NCBI GenBank assembly: GCA_008973525.1
Contig: WACJ01000503.1
Span: 1,984,001-2,048,000 of the forward strand
Direction: 5' to 3'
Length of the DNA stretch: 64,000 nt
Source: Stenopsyche tienmushanensis
Taxonomy: Eukaryota; Arthropoda; Insecta; Trichoptera; Stenopsychidae
Part shown: in pieces, positions 47,301 to 59,639 of the stretch
Layout: the number at the start of each line of letters is the position of its first letter
How positions within the stretch are numbered: the stretch's first letter is position 1
Made by a program: the position numbers and the translations under genes
The notes under the pieces: model-generated
Told to the model about the DNA's origin: nothing
Database searches by the model: none
What the model saw: only the letters and a program-made list of their open reading frames with translations

Positions 47301-49406
47301 GGTGAATTCCGAACAAATTTGCTTTATATCGCACGAGCGCTTAAATCAAATTTGGTTTCATAACAGATTAGGGACTCGGAGAGGAAATCCTCAATGAAAA
47401 TATATGGCTAAGAGCTGAGCCGGCGATTGTTACTGTATAACAGATGGGGTTAGGGCATAAAGATAAACTTTATGGTTCTCAATGTTGTTGAATGATAAAA
47501 CAAAAACAATATGTAAATTTTGGCCAAAACCGGTGGTGTATTTGTTTAACTGTGATTATTGATCAAGCCTCGGAGGACTGGTGAGCCGAAATGGATTGGC
47601 GAAATTGGAATTGGCACGGGGCAGGGTGGAATACGTAACAAATTCGATTTATTGCTGCGGAAGCGTTTTTTCTTTGAAGGTTGATCCTTGTTTATTTAGC
47701 CGAATAATTATGCGATGTGATTTCTTCCTTCCGAGACTCCTTCAAAGTGGGCAGAAGCAATTATCGCCAAATATTGGCGCAGAAAACTGGCCACCTTTAG
47801 GACCAGCATCCAATGGTCATATTTCTTCCATATCAAAGAAAATTGTATTTCATACGATGATAAAAATATTGGTATGATTTACAATCCAATACAATTTTAA
47901 TACTAAAATCTCCATAATTAAATTATAGATCAATGACAATGCATGATTTACTTCCGACATATTTTGGATTTATATTCCTTACCATCCATAGGATCCTCAA
48001 TATTCTCCAAGATCAATCAAAAGCTTCTTGTCGTCATATTTTATTATTGTTCATCTTTCGATTTCGTATAAATGTAGATTATAAGAGATGAAATCCTCTA
48101 AATTTCCACGTCCAATTAAAATATTCTTAGGTGGGCATTTTCATAGTTAAAACTTAATAATCATGGAAATGATGTACAGAAATATTTTACAAAATCTGAA
48201 GCAAATTTGGTTCCATAGAATATATGCGCATATGCTTAGTGTCTCTCGACACAACTGAATTTCCTGTTGGATTATTAATGTTAATGAACTAATTGACCCA
48301 TTAGATGAAGGTGTGAATAAATCCGAATTAATTTGCACATCTCTTTAGTGCGACAGTCGGATTTATCCCACGTTTATTAAAACACAAAAATGTTATTTAC
48401 CATATATAAAAAAACAATCATTCTCCCTTTAAGTCCATTATATAGCTTTTAAGTTTTTCAAAGCTAAGAATATAAACTGAAACTAATTAATTAAATCGTC
48501 TTTGCCTATTGTGAGTGACTATAATAAAATTAACTGTTGGCTCTCTTAAATCCATCCCATAATTAATATACTGGAAATATAAGCAAATAAATGATGAAGA
48601 TAAATATATGTATGGGCAAAAACTGTGTTAAAAGTTCTTTCATCGTTCTGAATAACGTATTGATTAAACTAGCAACTTCTATGTCATTCATCTTATTCAA
48701 CAAAACAAAGCACTCAAATAATACTGCTGCTTCCTAAACTTTTTTAACGAGAATTAAATTATAGCAACACAGTTCAATAAATATACGTACAATTAAATAC
48801 ATCTATTTTCATCGTTAATATATTTTTTCGCTAATATAAAACGATAGGCGAACCTCAAGCATTTACCATTAATCACACTCTGCTCTCTGCTGAACTTCGA
48901 TTATGACTTGAAATATTTTAATCCCGACTTCAAATCTGTTATCAACCGTGACTGGCTTAGTCGTGGGCTTTTGGTTTTTCGAATGGAGGTCGCTATTTAT
49001 TTTCATCTCGACAATAATTGTTATTCAAGAGCGCTGCTCCTTTATAAGTCACACTTTGTCAAGGTGGATGAAAAATCCGATTATCGCACGACAGAATGTC
49101 AGTAATTCTAAGCCTTTAAATGAATACAAAACAAAACGTGAGGCCACACAACAAATTGAACGTTGTGCCAGGGCCCAAAGTCAGGGGACTTGGGGAGAAA
49201 GTCCAATTTGCATAATTCTCAATAATCCTGGTTACGTGGTGCGAATGTGCCTGGCATATGGTGTGACATCACGCAAACCATATTGCCGGAATTAAGTACT
49301 ATAATATATGCTCAAAATTTCCTAATTCATTTATTGACCGTAACATATGTAAGTCAATACACAAATTTAGCACAGGGTAAATATGGAGTCAGATAATTTA
49401 TATTTA
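44386..49406. other. Intronic stretch, nothing firm
   Basis: A TTAA followed by ccctttaacag at 45032 recalls a piggyBac end, but no partner end was found. Frames at 47581-47877 (98 codons) and 48948-49295 (115 codons) have no recognisable domain. Both lie in less AT-rich patches that might be conserved non-coding DNA. Confidence 0.35.
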
Positions 49407-50710
49407 CAGTAGAATCTCGATTATCCGAGCTGATGCTGGGGAGGAAAGGCATGTTGTATTTGCTTCTCATAGTGAAGCAAATACAAGCGGCTATTAGTAA
49501 TAAGTACTAATCAAAATGTAAAAAAATATTATACACGAGCATATTAAAAATAGTCTGTAATTTTTATTTGTTTTTGAGATTTTTTAAACAAATTTCTAAT
49601 ATCACTTCAAATTTTTCTTCAAACTATTATATCATCATATTCAAATCCTCTTTGTTCAGCGCAATCTAGTAATATTTCAATATAATTCAAGCCGTTTTAT
49701 ATCTAATGTAATAACTGGTATCTTCTTCACTTGTAGTATCCTCTTGAGAAACAAAATAAACGATATCTGCATTATCCATGCATTCAAGCTCGATGTTTTC
49801 CCTATTCGCGTGTTCAAAACATTTTAAATTTTCTAATAATCCACATATTTCAGATATATCATTTGCTTCATTCTCTTCAGAATGTATTAAATATGTTTCC
49901 ATGCCAGAAAGAATCTTTCTCTATGATCGCACAAGTATATCTGGCTTTAATTTTGACCATGATTGTGTTATTCCATGTATAGCATCCAATATCGTCATTT
50001 TTTTTCCAGAAATCGATCAAGTTGTCATCTTCCTCAGCTAATAGTTTTCAGAAGCCTTGACGATAAAGATTGAAAATATTGATGCTATAACGCTTTGACT
50101 GGATCAAAAATGTCTCATTAAGGGATACAAATTTTACAACCAGAAATCCATCGTTTGTTATCAATATGCTTTCGTTCTAATGAGAAGAAGCATTATCTAA
50201 TAATAATATTGCTTTCTGTAGTAATCCGTTATTTTTAAAAAATCTTGCACTTCTGAAACCCATTTTTTTAACCAATCTTCAAAAATCTCCCTGTCCATCC
50301 ATGCCTATTTCTGGCTATAATAATCGACAGGAAGATTTTTCATTTCAGTTCCCTGCAAAGACCGAGATTTTTTGCTTTCCCAATCACCAAAAGCTTCATT
50401 TTATGAGTTTCTAATGCGTTTTATGTCCAGGAACGAACTTTTTTTTAATTGAAACCAGCGTTTTTCTCGAAAGGCACTTCTCATCTGCATTATAATAGAT
50501 TTGATTGAGCCACAAATTTTCTCTTTGCAAATATTATCGCTATTCGATGGAGGATTCATCAACATCTTCAACACATGAACTGAAGCGTTCTCGAGAATCG
50601 AGAATTGTCAAATCCCGTGTCGATGCCTGAATCTAGCCAACCAACCAAACGAAGCATTGAAAGTGTCTTTTAATCCTAGTTTCTCATTTATTTTTAAAAT
50701 TACCCTATCT
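49407..50710 (-). mobile_element. Tigger/pogo-type transposon relic
   Basis: The left terminus at 49407 is CAGTAGAATCTCGATTATCC, the characteristic Tigger-type end, preceded by a TA target at 49405-49406. The minus strand then encodes fragments of a Tigger/Jerky-type transposase, C-terminus first. The opposite terminus was not found, so the element is truncated or too decayed on its right. Confidence 0.85.
49687..50710 (-). pseudogene. Tigger/Jerky-like transposase, broken
   Basis: Reading leftward: around 50660 FNASFGWLARFRHRHGI is the end of the CENP-B-type DNA-binding domain. Around 50490-50530 NQIYYNADEKCLS matches the first catalytic Asp region (YNADETGL). Around 50400 KLLVIGKAKN, and from about 50260 LPVDYYSQK, a stop, then AWMDREIFEDWLKK, match the DDE_1 domain. 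The acidic C-terminal tail is open at 49687-49902 and ends with SQEDTTSEED. Stops and frameshifts separate the blocks. The order and spacing fit one transposase of the pogo/Tigger group. Confidence 0.85.
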
Positions 50711-52745
50711 TCAATTTATTCCATATGATTTTTTAAAAAAATATTGTACAGATCTCTTGTAGATTGAAGGCTTTTTATTTACACGAAATAATATTGACCG
50801 ATTATTAATAATTATTTATTTTGAATTTGAATATGACAAATTTGAATTTGAATATGACATCAATTTAAAATGGAAGGACATCAAAACGTAGAAAAAATAT
50901 TTTATCAGATCTTGATAAATTAATTAAATATTTATTTTCAAGAGCTATGTACGATTATTTTATTATTCTTATCGAAATATCCAAGATCTGCAAGTAAATC
51001 ATTTATGTTTCGAGCCTAAATGTGAGAGGTCAAACAAAATCACGACCTAAATAATTACTTGCTCTCTCATAGCCAATCGCTGTTTCAAATTATTGGTAGA
51101 TTTTATCTTCAACTGAATACGTTTATTTTATTGTGTATCGATTAAATAACTTTTTCTTCAACGAAAGATATTATGCAATGATTGTGGTATAAAAGTTAAT
51201 AGAGTAAATATGAAACTTGATTAAAACTAACGTATGGAAATAATCTACATATTTTTCATGCCCATTGATTCTTATTGTGTTGAAAAATAGAAAATACTAC
51301 CTTATATAAGATTTAATCTGAAGGGAGTGCTAGGCAAAAAAATGTTTTTAAATGAAGCCTTGATCAGGATAAGAAGAAAGGTTAACACCACCAAAAATAT
51401 CACGTGTTTACTGAATGTGAAAATTGAATTATCAATAATTATGACTATTAAGAATATGATCAAAAACTGGCATAACACATACTCCCAGGTGGAGAATTAT
51501 AATAAGAAAACACAATAAATGCTTTTCATTTAAATTTGGTACGTAACACTGTAAATAGCTTGAATAAATTGTTGCAATTCGTATCTTTCAATCGACCTAA
51601 ATCCGAGTAAACGACATTAGGGGTATATTTTTGATGAAAACAGATTTAATTTTCAGAAATGTGGTATTAAACATTTTGCAGGTGTTAGATTTATGACAGA
51701 ACGTGACCTTGAAAATGTAATAGTTCGTTGAAATATACGTTTTTACGTTTCCATGACCTTCCGTCTGTCACGTTATATTGTATATTGGAATTCCATTGGT
51801 CAAAGGTGAGCTTCATAACCAACCGTGATTTTCTTCCAAAGGAAACTGTATAGACACGGGAAACTATTTTTTGACGTTGAAAGTAAAAAAAAAACAATCA
51901 TACTAGTAATTCATTTATCCATATATATATTCTACAAGAAAATCCATATTCTATAAATAAAGGGTACTGCAAAATCCACTTAAAATCATAAAATAAAATT
52001 GAAAGTAAGTTATTAAGATCTAAAGTTTTAATATTCACCTCTCAGTTGATACATTTTATTTTTAAATGTAAACGCTTGGAACAAAATATACAATCAATTT
52101 TAAAGTATGCTCGTTCCGCAGAACTTTCTATACTCTCTGTATCATCAAGTTTCGAAATATTTTGTTGAAAAGTTTTCACAACTTCTACAACGTAAAGGAA
52201 GCTTAATAATGCTATAATTTCTTCATTGAAGTTGGCTTAAGTATCAGCACTACCAAAGTCTAACAGTTGCTCAATAGTTTCGCACAAGACATTTTAACGA
52301 TTGCCATCATTAGCTGTGATAATTATGAATGATAACCTTTTCTAAAAAAGGCAAAATTTTAAAAAATAAGGCTCTATACATTTGATTTAATATTGTCATA
52401 GATTCCTCCCACAAAGTCAGCCGTATAAGTTTCAAAAATATCTTTCCAAGCCTGATATCTACCACACTGATATACATTCAAGCCGTAAAAGTTTACGAAT
52501 CCAATTTCCATCCAACCATCTTTCTTTGTGGGAACTGAAAGGTCGTTTTCCACTTGACACATCACCACTCCTTAAGCTCCAATAGGATCCATCAAAGGCT
52601 GTCTCGTATATATTTCATCAGACCTTGCAATTTTTTTCTTTTCTAATTTAATATCGAAACTGTAATAGTAACATTTGGATCCGCATTGGGCGTATTGAAT
52701 ATAAGCATGTACAGCTGAATATTGAGTCATATTATACTTCAATAT
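50711..52745. other. Intronic stretch, decayed minus-strand frames
   Basis: No identified gene. A 20-bp-unit tandem duplication (tttgaatttgaatatgacaa) lies at about 50819-50858. Minus-strand frames at 52374-52568 and 52572-52769 read as loosely protein-like, and a continuing frame at about 52080-52290 contains FCSKRLHLK, but I recognise no family. They may be remains of one transposon. Confidence 0.35.
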
Positions 52746-53308
52746 TAGAGTGGTCCTTATTTGGGTCAAAAAAAATTTTTTTCGAATATTTAACTGGTAA
52801 ACATCTTATTTGATTTCCCATCCTAAAAAAAACTACTTCAATATTTTTTTAAAATAATATTTAGGGGTCGCAACCAAGATTGCCATAAATTTATTATATT
52901 CCTTCATTAAGGCAACACCACTCTCAATAATTTCATTAAAAAAAATCATTCTCCCAAATCAAAATCTTTATTCAAATGCTGTAATGAGATTTGGAAAAAT
53001 CGTAAAAAAAGTTGCTAGTCATAAAGTCTTCGTTGCTTTTTTCGGTGATGTGATCGATATTAATGCTTTTTGTTTTTGTGAAATCCTCTACGTCTTCGAT
53101 TCTTAGTGAATCTACCATATTTTTATTATCTTGAACTGAAAATTCGTTGTCAAAAAATGCAAATGACACCAAATCTTCCGACAAGTACCATAAATGGTCC
53201 AGTATTCCAGTGTTCCACTTTAAAATAGACTAATAAATATAACATGTATTCGATTTTTTAGGGGTGACTACCCAATTTTTTAAAAGTCAAATAATTAGGA
53301 CCACCCTA
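52746..53308. mobile_element. TIR DNA element of about 560 bp
   Basis: The left end is tagagtggtccttatttg. The right end is the inverse of tagggtggtcctaattattt, ending at 53308, so the first 11 bases are inverted repeats with one mismatch. The flanks ttcaatat and ttctatgt agree at six of eight positions, a possible 8-bp duplication. Inside is a minus-strand frame (52972-53184, 70 codons, acidic) with no recognised domain. The class is uncertain. Confidence 0.55.
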
Positions 53309-54739
53309 TTCTATGTACATTCCAGTATCAAACAATACGGATAATCTACAAAAAAAAATTGCATAATGGTATTTGGTGGCTTCTAAATTGATGACCAGTT
53401 AGTATGTTAATCCATTCGATTTTTTAACTTTAGTATTTACAGAGACTTGTATTTCAATTAGATGAACTCCCTTTTGAACTCAAAATCTCTATTAAATTGA
53501 TAATATTTTCACGATTGAATGAACAGTTTTCAGATTATTCACACGCACGTTAATTTGACACGCTATTACTGTAATGGTTATAATTGAACTGAAATGAGAC
53601 TGCAACATTACGAACAGCAGATAACTGGGTTTTAAGCTTCATATATTAAATCTATATAAAATGCATCTGTTTTGGGATTTTTATAAAAAAGCTGCACACG
53701 TTGTAGTATATTGCCGTGAATTTTAGCTCGCTATTTTATTTTATCTTTACGTTTATAGATGCGCTCTAATTGAAATGCATTTCCACATTTAAAAAAACCA
53801 CCGCCTCCATCACTTGTAATTCTAATTTGCACGAGTTAAACCAAACGGAGTGGAATATGTCGTCCACAAACTGTTATTGCAGTGCAGTGGAATTAAAACG
53901 CACAGTATTGTATTTAAAAAAAAATAAAAGCATGGACAATAGACACGTTTTTCCATTTCGTTATTCACCCACTCCTTTTTTCCAACGTTTTGCCTCAAAA
54001 GTGTGTGGATAAATAAAGAGGAGCTTTTAAAAATCGTGATATAAAATTTATCAACAGTTACGAAACTCAACAACAACTCGACAAATGAAAAAAATGCTCA
54101 TATTCCAGCAGCATAAAACCATTATAAAACCAACCCCGTCATAAATTTTAAACGAACCTCTCCAGAAATATTTAATTATTTAACAAATATCATGTTTTCG
54201 GCGTCCATTATTCAAAATGTACATCTTCCGCTCGGATATTCGGCCTGATGTAAATTTTAAGAAATCAATTATTCGGGTTAGATGTTTCATGCTAATGGCA
54301 ATCAACATAATTCCGATTCAGCGAAGATGAAATTTCAATCAGCCATCTGCCATTTTGATTTCAATAATTTCATTGTTATGGGGAACTATGTAATTATACG
54401 GCGTGAATAAATTATGTTTCATACCCGATAGACTTTGTGTATTTTACTGTGTTATTAAATCTAATTTTATTCATATTTACCCAAGCTTACAAGCGATGGG
54501 CCATCCTTTTTCCCATATCAAAATTCATATTGTTTCAATAATACGTCCATCATTTTTTTTTGTTCATTCATAATATTATTATTTAAATGGATTGAAAAAA
54601 AATATCAGTTCTATGAGTGTCTGAAATTAGCGTTCATATTATGGTTATATAAAGTATATTTAAATATAAAATAAACAAATCTAAAAAAAAATTACGCCCA
54701 AATATTAGCATCACTGATTATTTACATATTTATCGGCAA
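53309..54739. other. Intronic AT-rich stretch, nothing recognised
   Basis: Overlapping short frames on both strands at 53770-54076 have no recognisable domain. No repeat ends were seen. Confidence 0.4.
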
Positions 54740-54816
54740 ATTTGTATTAAGTTAGATCCTGGACTCTATTATAAGGGTTTGAGTTCAACTTCAGATTATG
54801 GAAAAAAATAACGTAT
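54740..54816 (+). mobile_element. tRNA-derived SINE-like head, copy 2
   Basis: Aligns with 25988-26050 through tcctggactct / tcctagactct, the diverged B-box position and the (c/t)agatt(g/a)(c/t)gga(a)aa tail. It stops at the GC-rich block beginning at 54817, as if cut by that insertion. Confidence 0.5.
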
Positions 54817-55329
54817 TGTAATGTTGAGGCGGGGTCGCTCTCGGGGGCAGAGTTCCCAGGCGGCTCCCCGCCCCCACGTGCTCGTCGAAATGACCGCGCT
54901 AGCGCATGGGTCCGTTCTTTTATTGGGCCGTGATGTCGCTGGACGAATGGATGGGAATAGACGGGCAACGAATAGAAAGACTTTCTTCTCTAAATCTCTT
55001 CGTGTGGAATACATACATAGTTAAATAACTAACAATAAGAGATCTGACTGCAGGAGGGACGACTTCCCGCAGCCAAGGCTAACCAACGACTCTCTCGACT
55101 CTCGCCTCCTGCGCGTCATTACCCAACCGGCAACGGTGCACGCGCAAAAAGCTATCGGTCGGTATGCAGGTGCAATGTCTCCGCAGGGCCACAAGAGATG
55201 GCGCTATTAAAATAACACATTGCACCTGAAGAGAGACGGAAGATGTTGCTATTAATCTGGCAAATTAAATCTGCTCAGATTAACAGCGATATTACATGGG
55301 GATGGTTAATCGCCCACGCTACATTACCA
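54817..55329. mobile_element. GC-rich block, possible solo LTR
   Basis: About 513 bp, sharply more GC-rich than its flanks. It opens with TGTAATGTTGAGGC and closes with CGCTACATTACCA, whose ends are inverted (TG(G)TAATGT). It thus has the TG...CA layout and short inverted ends of an LTR. Inside is a 12-bp perfect inverted repeat (CAGGTGCAATGT at 55167-55178; complement at 55217-55228). No clear 5-bp target duplication was found and no internal retrotransposon sequence is present, so a solo LTR is only one reading. A CpG-rich regulatory island or a GC-rich MITE are others. Overlapping frames inside have no recognisable domain. Confidence 0.4.
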
Positions 55330-55339
55330 ACAAATTTGG

Positions 55340-55960
55340 AAGAATCGTCTCAATCGCAGGCGTTTATTAATCAGTTCTAAGTTTAAACGACATTGTAAAC
55401 ATCTATATTAATGATTTGATTTGGTCCTAACAGTTCATAATAAATCACACCATACATATTCCACCAAAAACTTAAAAGTATCTTTTTAGAATGTAAGTAA
55501 AGACACCTTTGCTGTTGAAATTAGCTGCTTATCTCTATCTATCTATTGTCTTTTTATGATAAAAAATCTATTTTTCATCATCACCAAATGGTCAAAAATA
55601 GCTTTCTTTTGAAACGCGATTAAATGGAAGTGCAGATGTTTATTCGTTGCTGGAAATTGAATTTGGATAGCTCATGTGATACCCACTTTTCAAACTTGGA
55701 TACTTTCCCAATATCCTTTAAATTACGAAAAACTGTTCCATGAGATTAATCCATCGTTTCTGTGATCTGATTCACTATTAATTGTGGCTCTGAATCCACA
55801 ACATTTTTAAGAACGTCGTTATCAAAATTAACAGAATATTATTCAGTTTCAGTCAAACGAAACAAATTTCGACAGGTTCGAAATCTAATGTTAATTTGTG
55901 TTTTATTTATACCTATTTAAAAATTCTTAAAAATCCGAACAAACTTTTGGACTGACCTTA
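55340..55960 (-). mobile_element. mariner relic 2, same family as 5464-5960
   Basis: The right end (about 55936-55958) is the mariner terminal repeat, the inverse of aggtcagtccaaaagttt. The segment 55690-55825 matches 5795-5905 of relic 1 closely, including cattattaattgtggctctg-type phrases. The segment 55348-55390 matches 5741-5785, so the same middle deletion is present. About 300 bp of unrelated sequence (55391-55688) separates the two blocks. The C-terminal part is missing next to the GC-rich block. No intact coding remains. Confidence 0.75.
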
Positions 55961-58900
55961 TACATTTAAAAAATCTTATTGTTCCTCCTTTGTTAAAAAA
56001 TATCGAAAACATTTTATTGAATATTAAAATTATTTTTTTAGCAAACATCCCATGTCATTCTATATTATTTATATTAATATTACACTTAAGGCAATGTTAT
56101 TCTAAAGATTTACCATGCAAACATCTTAAGTAATACTCGGGGATATAATGTCCCCAGCTTCGTTTAAACTAGGTTAATCGTTTAATAGAAATGGCTTCAA
56201 ATATGAACTCAAATGGTTCACAATTAGCTTTTATTATGAATTAAAATATATGTTCTGGAATAATTTCATTGTTCATATTCATCGAGGATCTCAACATATC
56301 AACCAACACACAAAATAATTCCCGAAATGTAGTCCAGCCAAGGTCGACGTCTAATATTTTCCCTTGAATAATCTAAGAGGATAAACCTATAAATTATGAA
56401 CCCAAATTGAAGCAATAAAAATATTGCTTTGCGCTATTTTTCTCGGTCGAAAATAAAGGTTGCTTAAGACGTGAGGTGAACGTTCTCGGAATGAAACTCT
56501 TTTATGTCTCCCAAAGTCATTTCCTAGACTTTGACATTTTCATGTCTTACGCAATTTGCTGTTAGGACTTGAATATAAAGCATCACTACGCTTTTGTAAA
56601 TAGTGTTCAGTTTATTCCATTGTTTGATGTTAAGTTTCAGTCTAAGATAGTTGTACGTGAAAATATTATTACCACACAAACGGTCTCGGCTCTAACATCT
56701 GTCAAGAATTTAATACATACGATATATTGAGACGTGCCTATATAATATTCCATCATTATCAAACTGTCGTCTTATTTTTGATACAAGCTATAGGGTTGAA
56801 ATCCAATTTCGATTCGACTTAGATAATTGTCTTGGAGCTATAAAATAACAATGAATTATTGAATGAAATGATTGACAACCAATCAATTGCTCAATAGACT
56901 GATAGATTAACAAACTAAAACCAGACTCATTTCGCTCTCTTTATTGCGATCAATACTTTTGTATTGTGTTTGACGATTTTTAATTAGAAATAATATTCAT
57001 TTAAATATTCAAATTTTACATGAATAAAAAATATTATATCTTATCTTGACATATCGAAAAATTCCATGACTATTATTGATATTTTGTTCTTCAATACTGA
57101 TATTTGATTGATATACTAATATATTTAATGAGATATTTGAAATACTGACGTGTATATCGATTGATACTTATTGCATTTAAATTTTTGAAAAAAATGTTAT
57201 CAAGGTCCATGAAACTAGACTAGGACAAAACTAGATTTTAAGCAACAAATTTGGAAGATCGAAAATATTAATATTTCTGATATTCAAGATTCCCTATGAA
57301 TTTGTTTGTAACGAAACATCAAAACTACATATATTTAAAATTGATGATTATTTCAACTTTCACTCATAGATTTTCATGTTATCAAAACTCTAATTCACAT
57401 ATTTTTACACTAATTTTCCCTTATCTAGAATTTAACGGATGATCACATATGAAAATATTTTATATCTAGAAAAAATTATAAACGTATATGGCAATCAAAA
57501 TTTTATTCTCTGAATCAAATTTATTGAACGATATGCATATTAATAAGATAAAAAATATTATATAATTTTCGTTGCGAAAATATTTTCAATAATTGATAAC
57601 CTATCATTAAGCTGGGAATATTATCTTCTATTGACGCATGAAAATCCTTTGTTGCTGACACCCTATTAATGTGTTGGCAACAATTTTGTAACTAAATAGT
57701 TTTAGCTTAAATCATGGTTCGCTAAATTCTACAATTAATAATCCTTAAACAAATAAATCCACGATATAATTTTATACATGAAAATTAATATTATAAAGCC
57801 ATTTATTTTTTTGTGTGACCATATGATCACGAATATTTTCGCTAAAAGTGCGATGCAATCTTGACGCTGGAAATAAATTTAATTTACAATATTTTGATTA
57901 ATAAAATATCACTCTGATCCAATTGTAAAACATAGCGCTTTTATTTTTAAAAATCATGATATGAGTGATCCTTATTATTACCATATGGTCACGTTCGTCT
58001 CTGAAGAAACCTAATTCATTTTAATTGTATTTTCTGTCAATAGCAAGTGGAATATTGAATAATGGAACTTTTAAATAAATCATTTTTAACGGGCACGTAT
58101 AAGCGGCTCGCTTAAGCTTTTACTTTTTTTCTATTTCAATAGTCGAATCTCCATGTTGTTTATAAAATATTTTTACAGATTGGATTTTTCATAGTATTTA
58201 CCAAGGCTTAAAATTTTGAGCAAAAACCATCTGTTCTAAATCTTGCTCCATTCAAACACGACGAGATGAAAGATGGTGATGTTTTTATATCAGTAAACAT
58301 CGTTACAGGTTTTACTGCCCTTTTAATATCAATATTAGCAACCCCGTTACATCATGCCATATATTTTGACCCCAAATCCGTTAATCCAACCACGTTTTTC
58401 CAACATAAATGCTTCGTCAACCATCAAGAATTATTATGGAGAAGAGATTTTGAATATTTCATAAACATCCCCTATTTTATCTAACCTTTTTACGAAAATG
58501 AATCGATATTCGACTTTATTTATTTTGAATGTACGCTTAGTCCTGAGAGGTTACACAGAAATGGAAGCTGGGGTCAGTTATCTTTATCCGAAAGCTGGCG
58601 TATTCCCAAAACTCCTTTCCAGCTTAATGCTGACCCGATAGTTAAACTAAATTTAATGGTTCATTGTGCTACGGGTGTCCCTTAGGAAATCATATTTCGA
58701 GCCAACATTCCTTATGAAATCTTATCAAACTAAAGCTGACAAATTCGGGATACCTAATTTGTAAACAGACGAAGTTTAACAAGGGCACTGCGTATAAATT
58801 TGCACTTCAGCTTTAAAGCGAAATCCTTTGTTTGTGCTGATCGCATAATCAAATAACGCCGATTTAATATTAACAACATTAAATTTAGCCTTTGATGATG

Positions 58901-59639
58901 TCGAACTCAATATGTATTAACTTCCCAAATTAATTTTCATCATACTTTATAATATAGCAGTGAATTCTGCCTACTAAGGGATACATATAAAATGTGCTCA
59001 ATAGGGTCGATATAAAGGCGCATTCTTTACGATAAAATAAAGGAAAAATAACATGGACTTAAAAAAGACACTTTTAACTCCGCACAAAGTACGATATTGG
59101 CCTATTTCCTATGGTAGTAACAACATATTACTTCGCTTTATTCCCGGTATTTACATTGCCATTTTCCGAGAGATAAGAAAATTACATTTGACTATGCTTA
59201 TAGAGTTTACCAACTCGGGATCTTCACTCAATTCACTCAATATGGATATTATTTGAAGAGCTAAAGGGTACTTTAAACGCTAAAAAATCGCGTAGCGTAT
59301 ACTTGTAAAATTTCTTATATCAAGATTCTAATATTGAAGTACATTATAGTTAGATTAGCAATATAGAAGCGGGTCGTTGCTAAAATATTAATACATTTCT
59401 ACCAAAATACACAGCTTTTTATTCATTGAAAGTCAATTATTCATATAATATTAATTTCGACATTAAAAACTATATGGATATGCAAAATAATCAATACATA
59501 ATACATTAAAATATGTGTATATATTAACTTATTTTAATTGAAAAATAGATCATAACTCAAGTTATCTCAGGAAATAAATTTACATTTAGTATTATATGTA
59601 AATCAGAATGATTTTCTTTACTTTCGTTTCTTCATGACT
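55961..59639. other. Intronic AT-rich stretch, nothing recognised
   Basis: No transposon coding or RNA gene was seen. The frame at 58266-58484 (72 codons) and the part near 58500-58800 are less AT-biased but show no recognisable domain. Confidence 0.4.

Noticed and set aside
48948..49295. 115-codon open frame as an exon
   Set aside because: No flanking splice signals that fit, no recognised domain, and it overlaps another open frame on the same strand.
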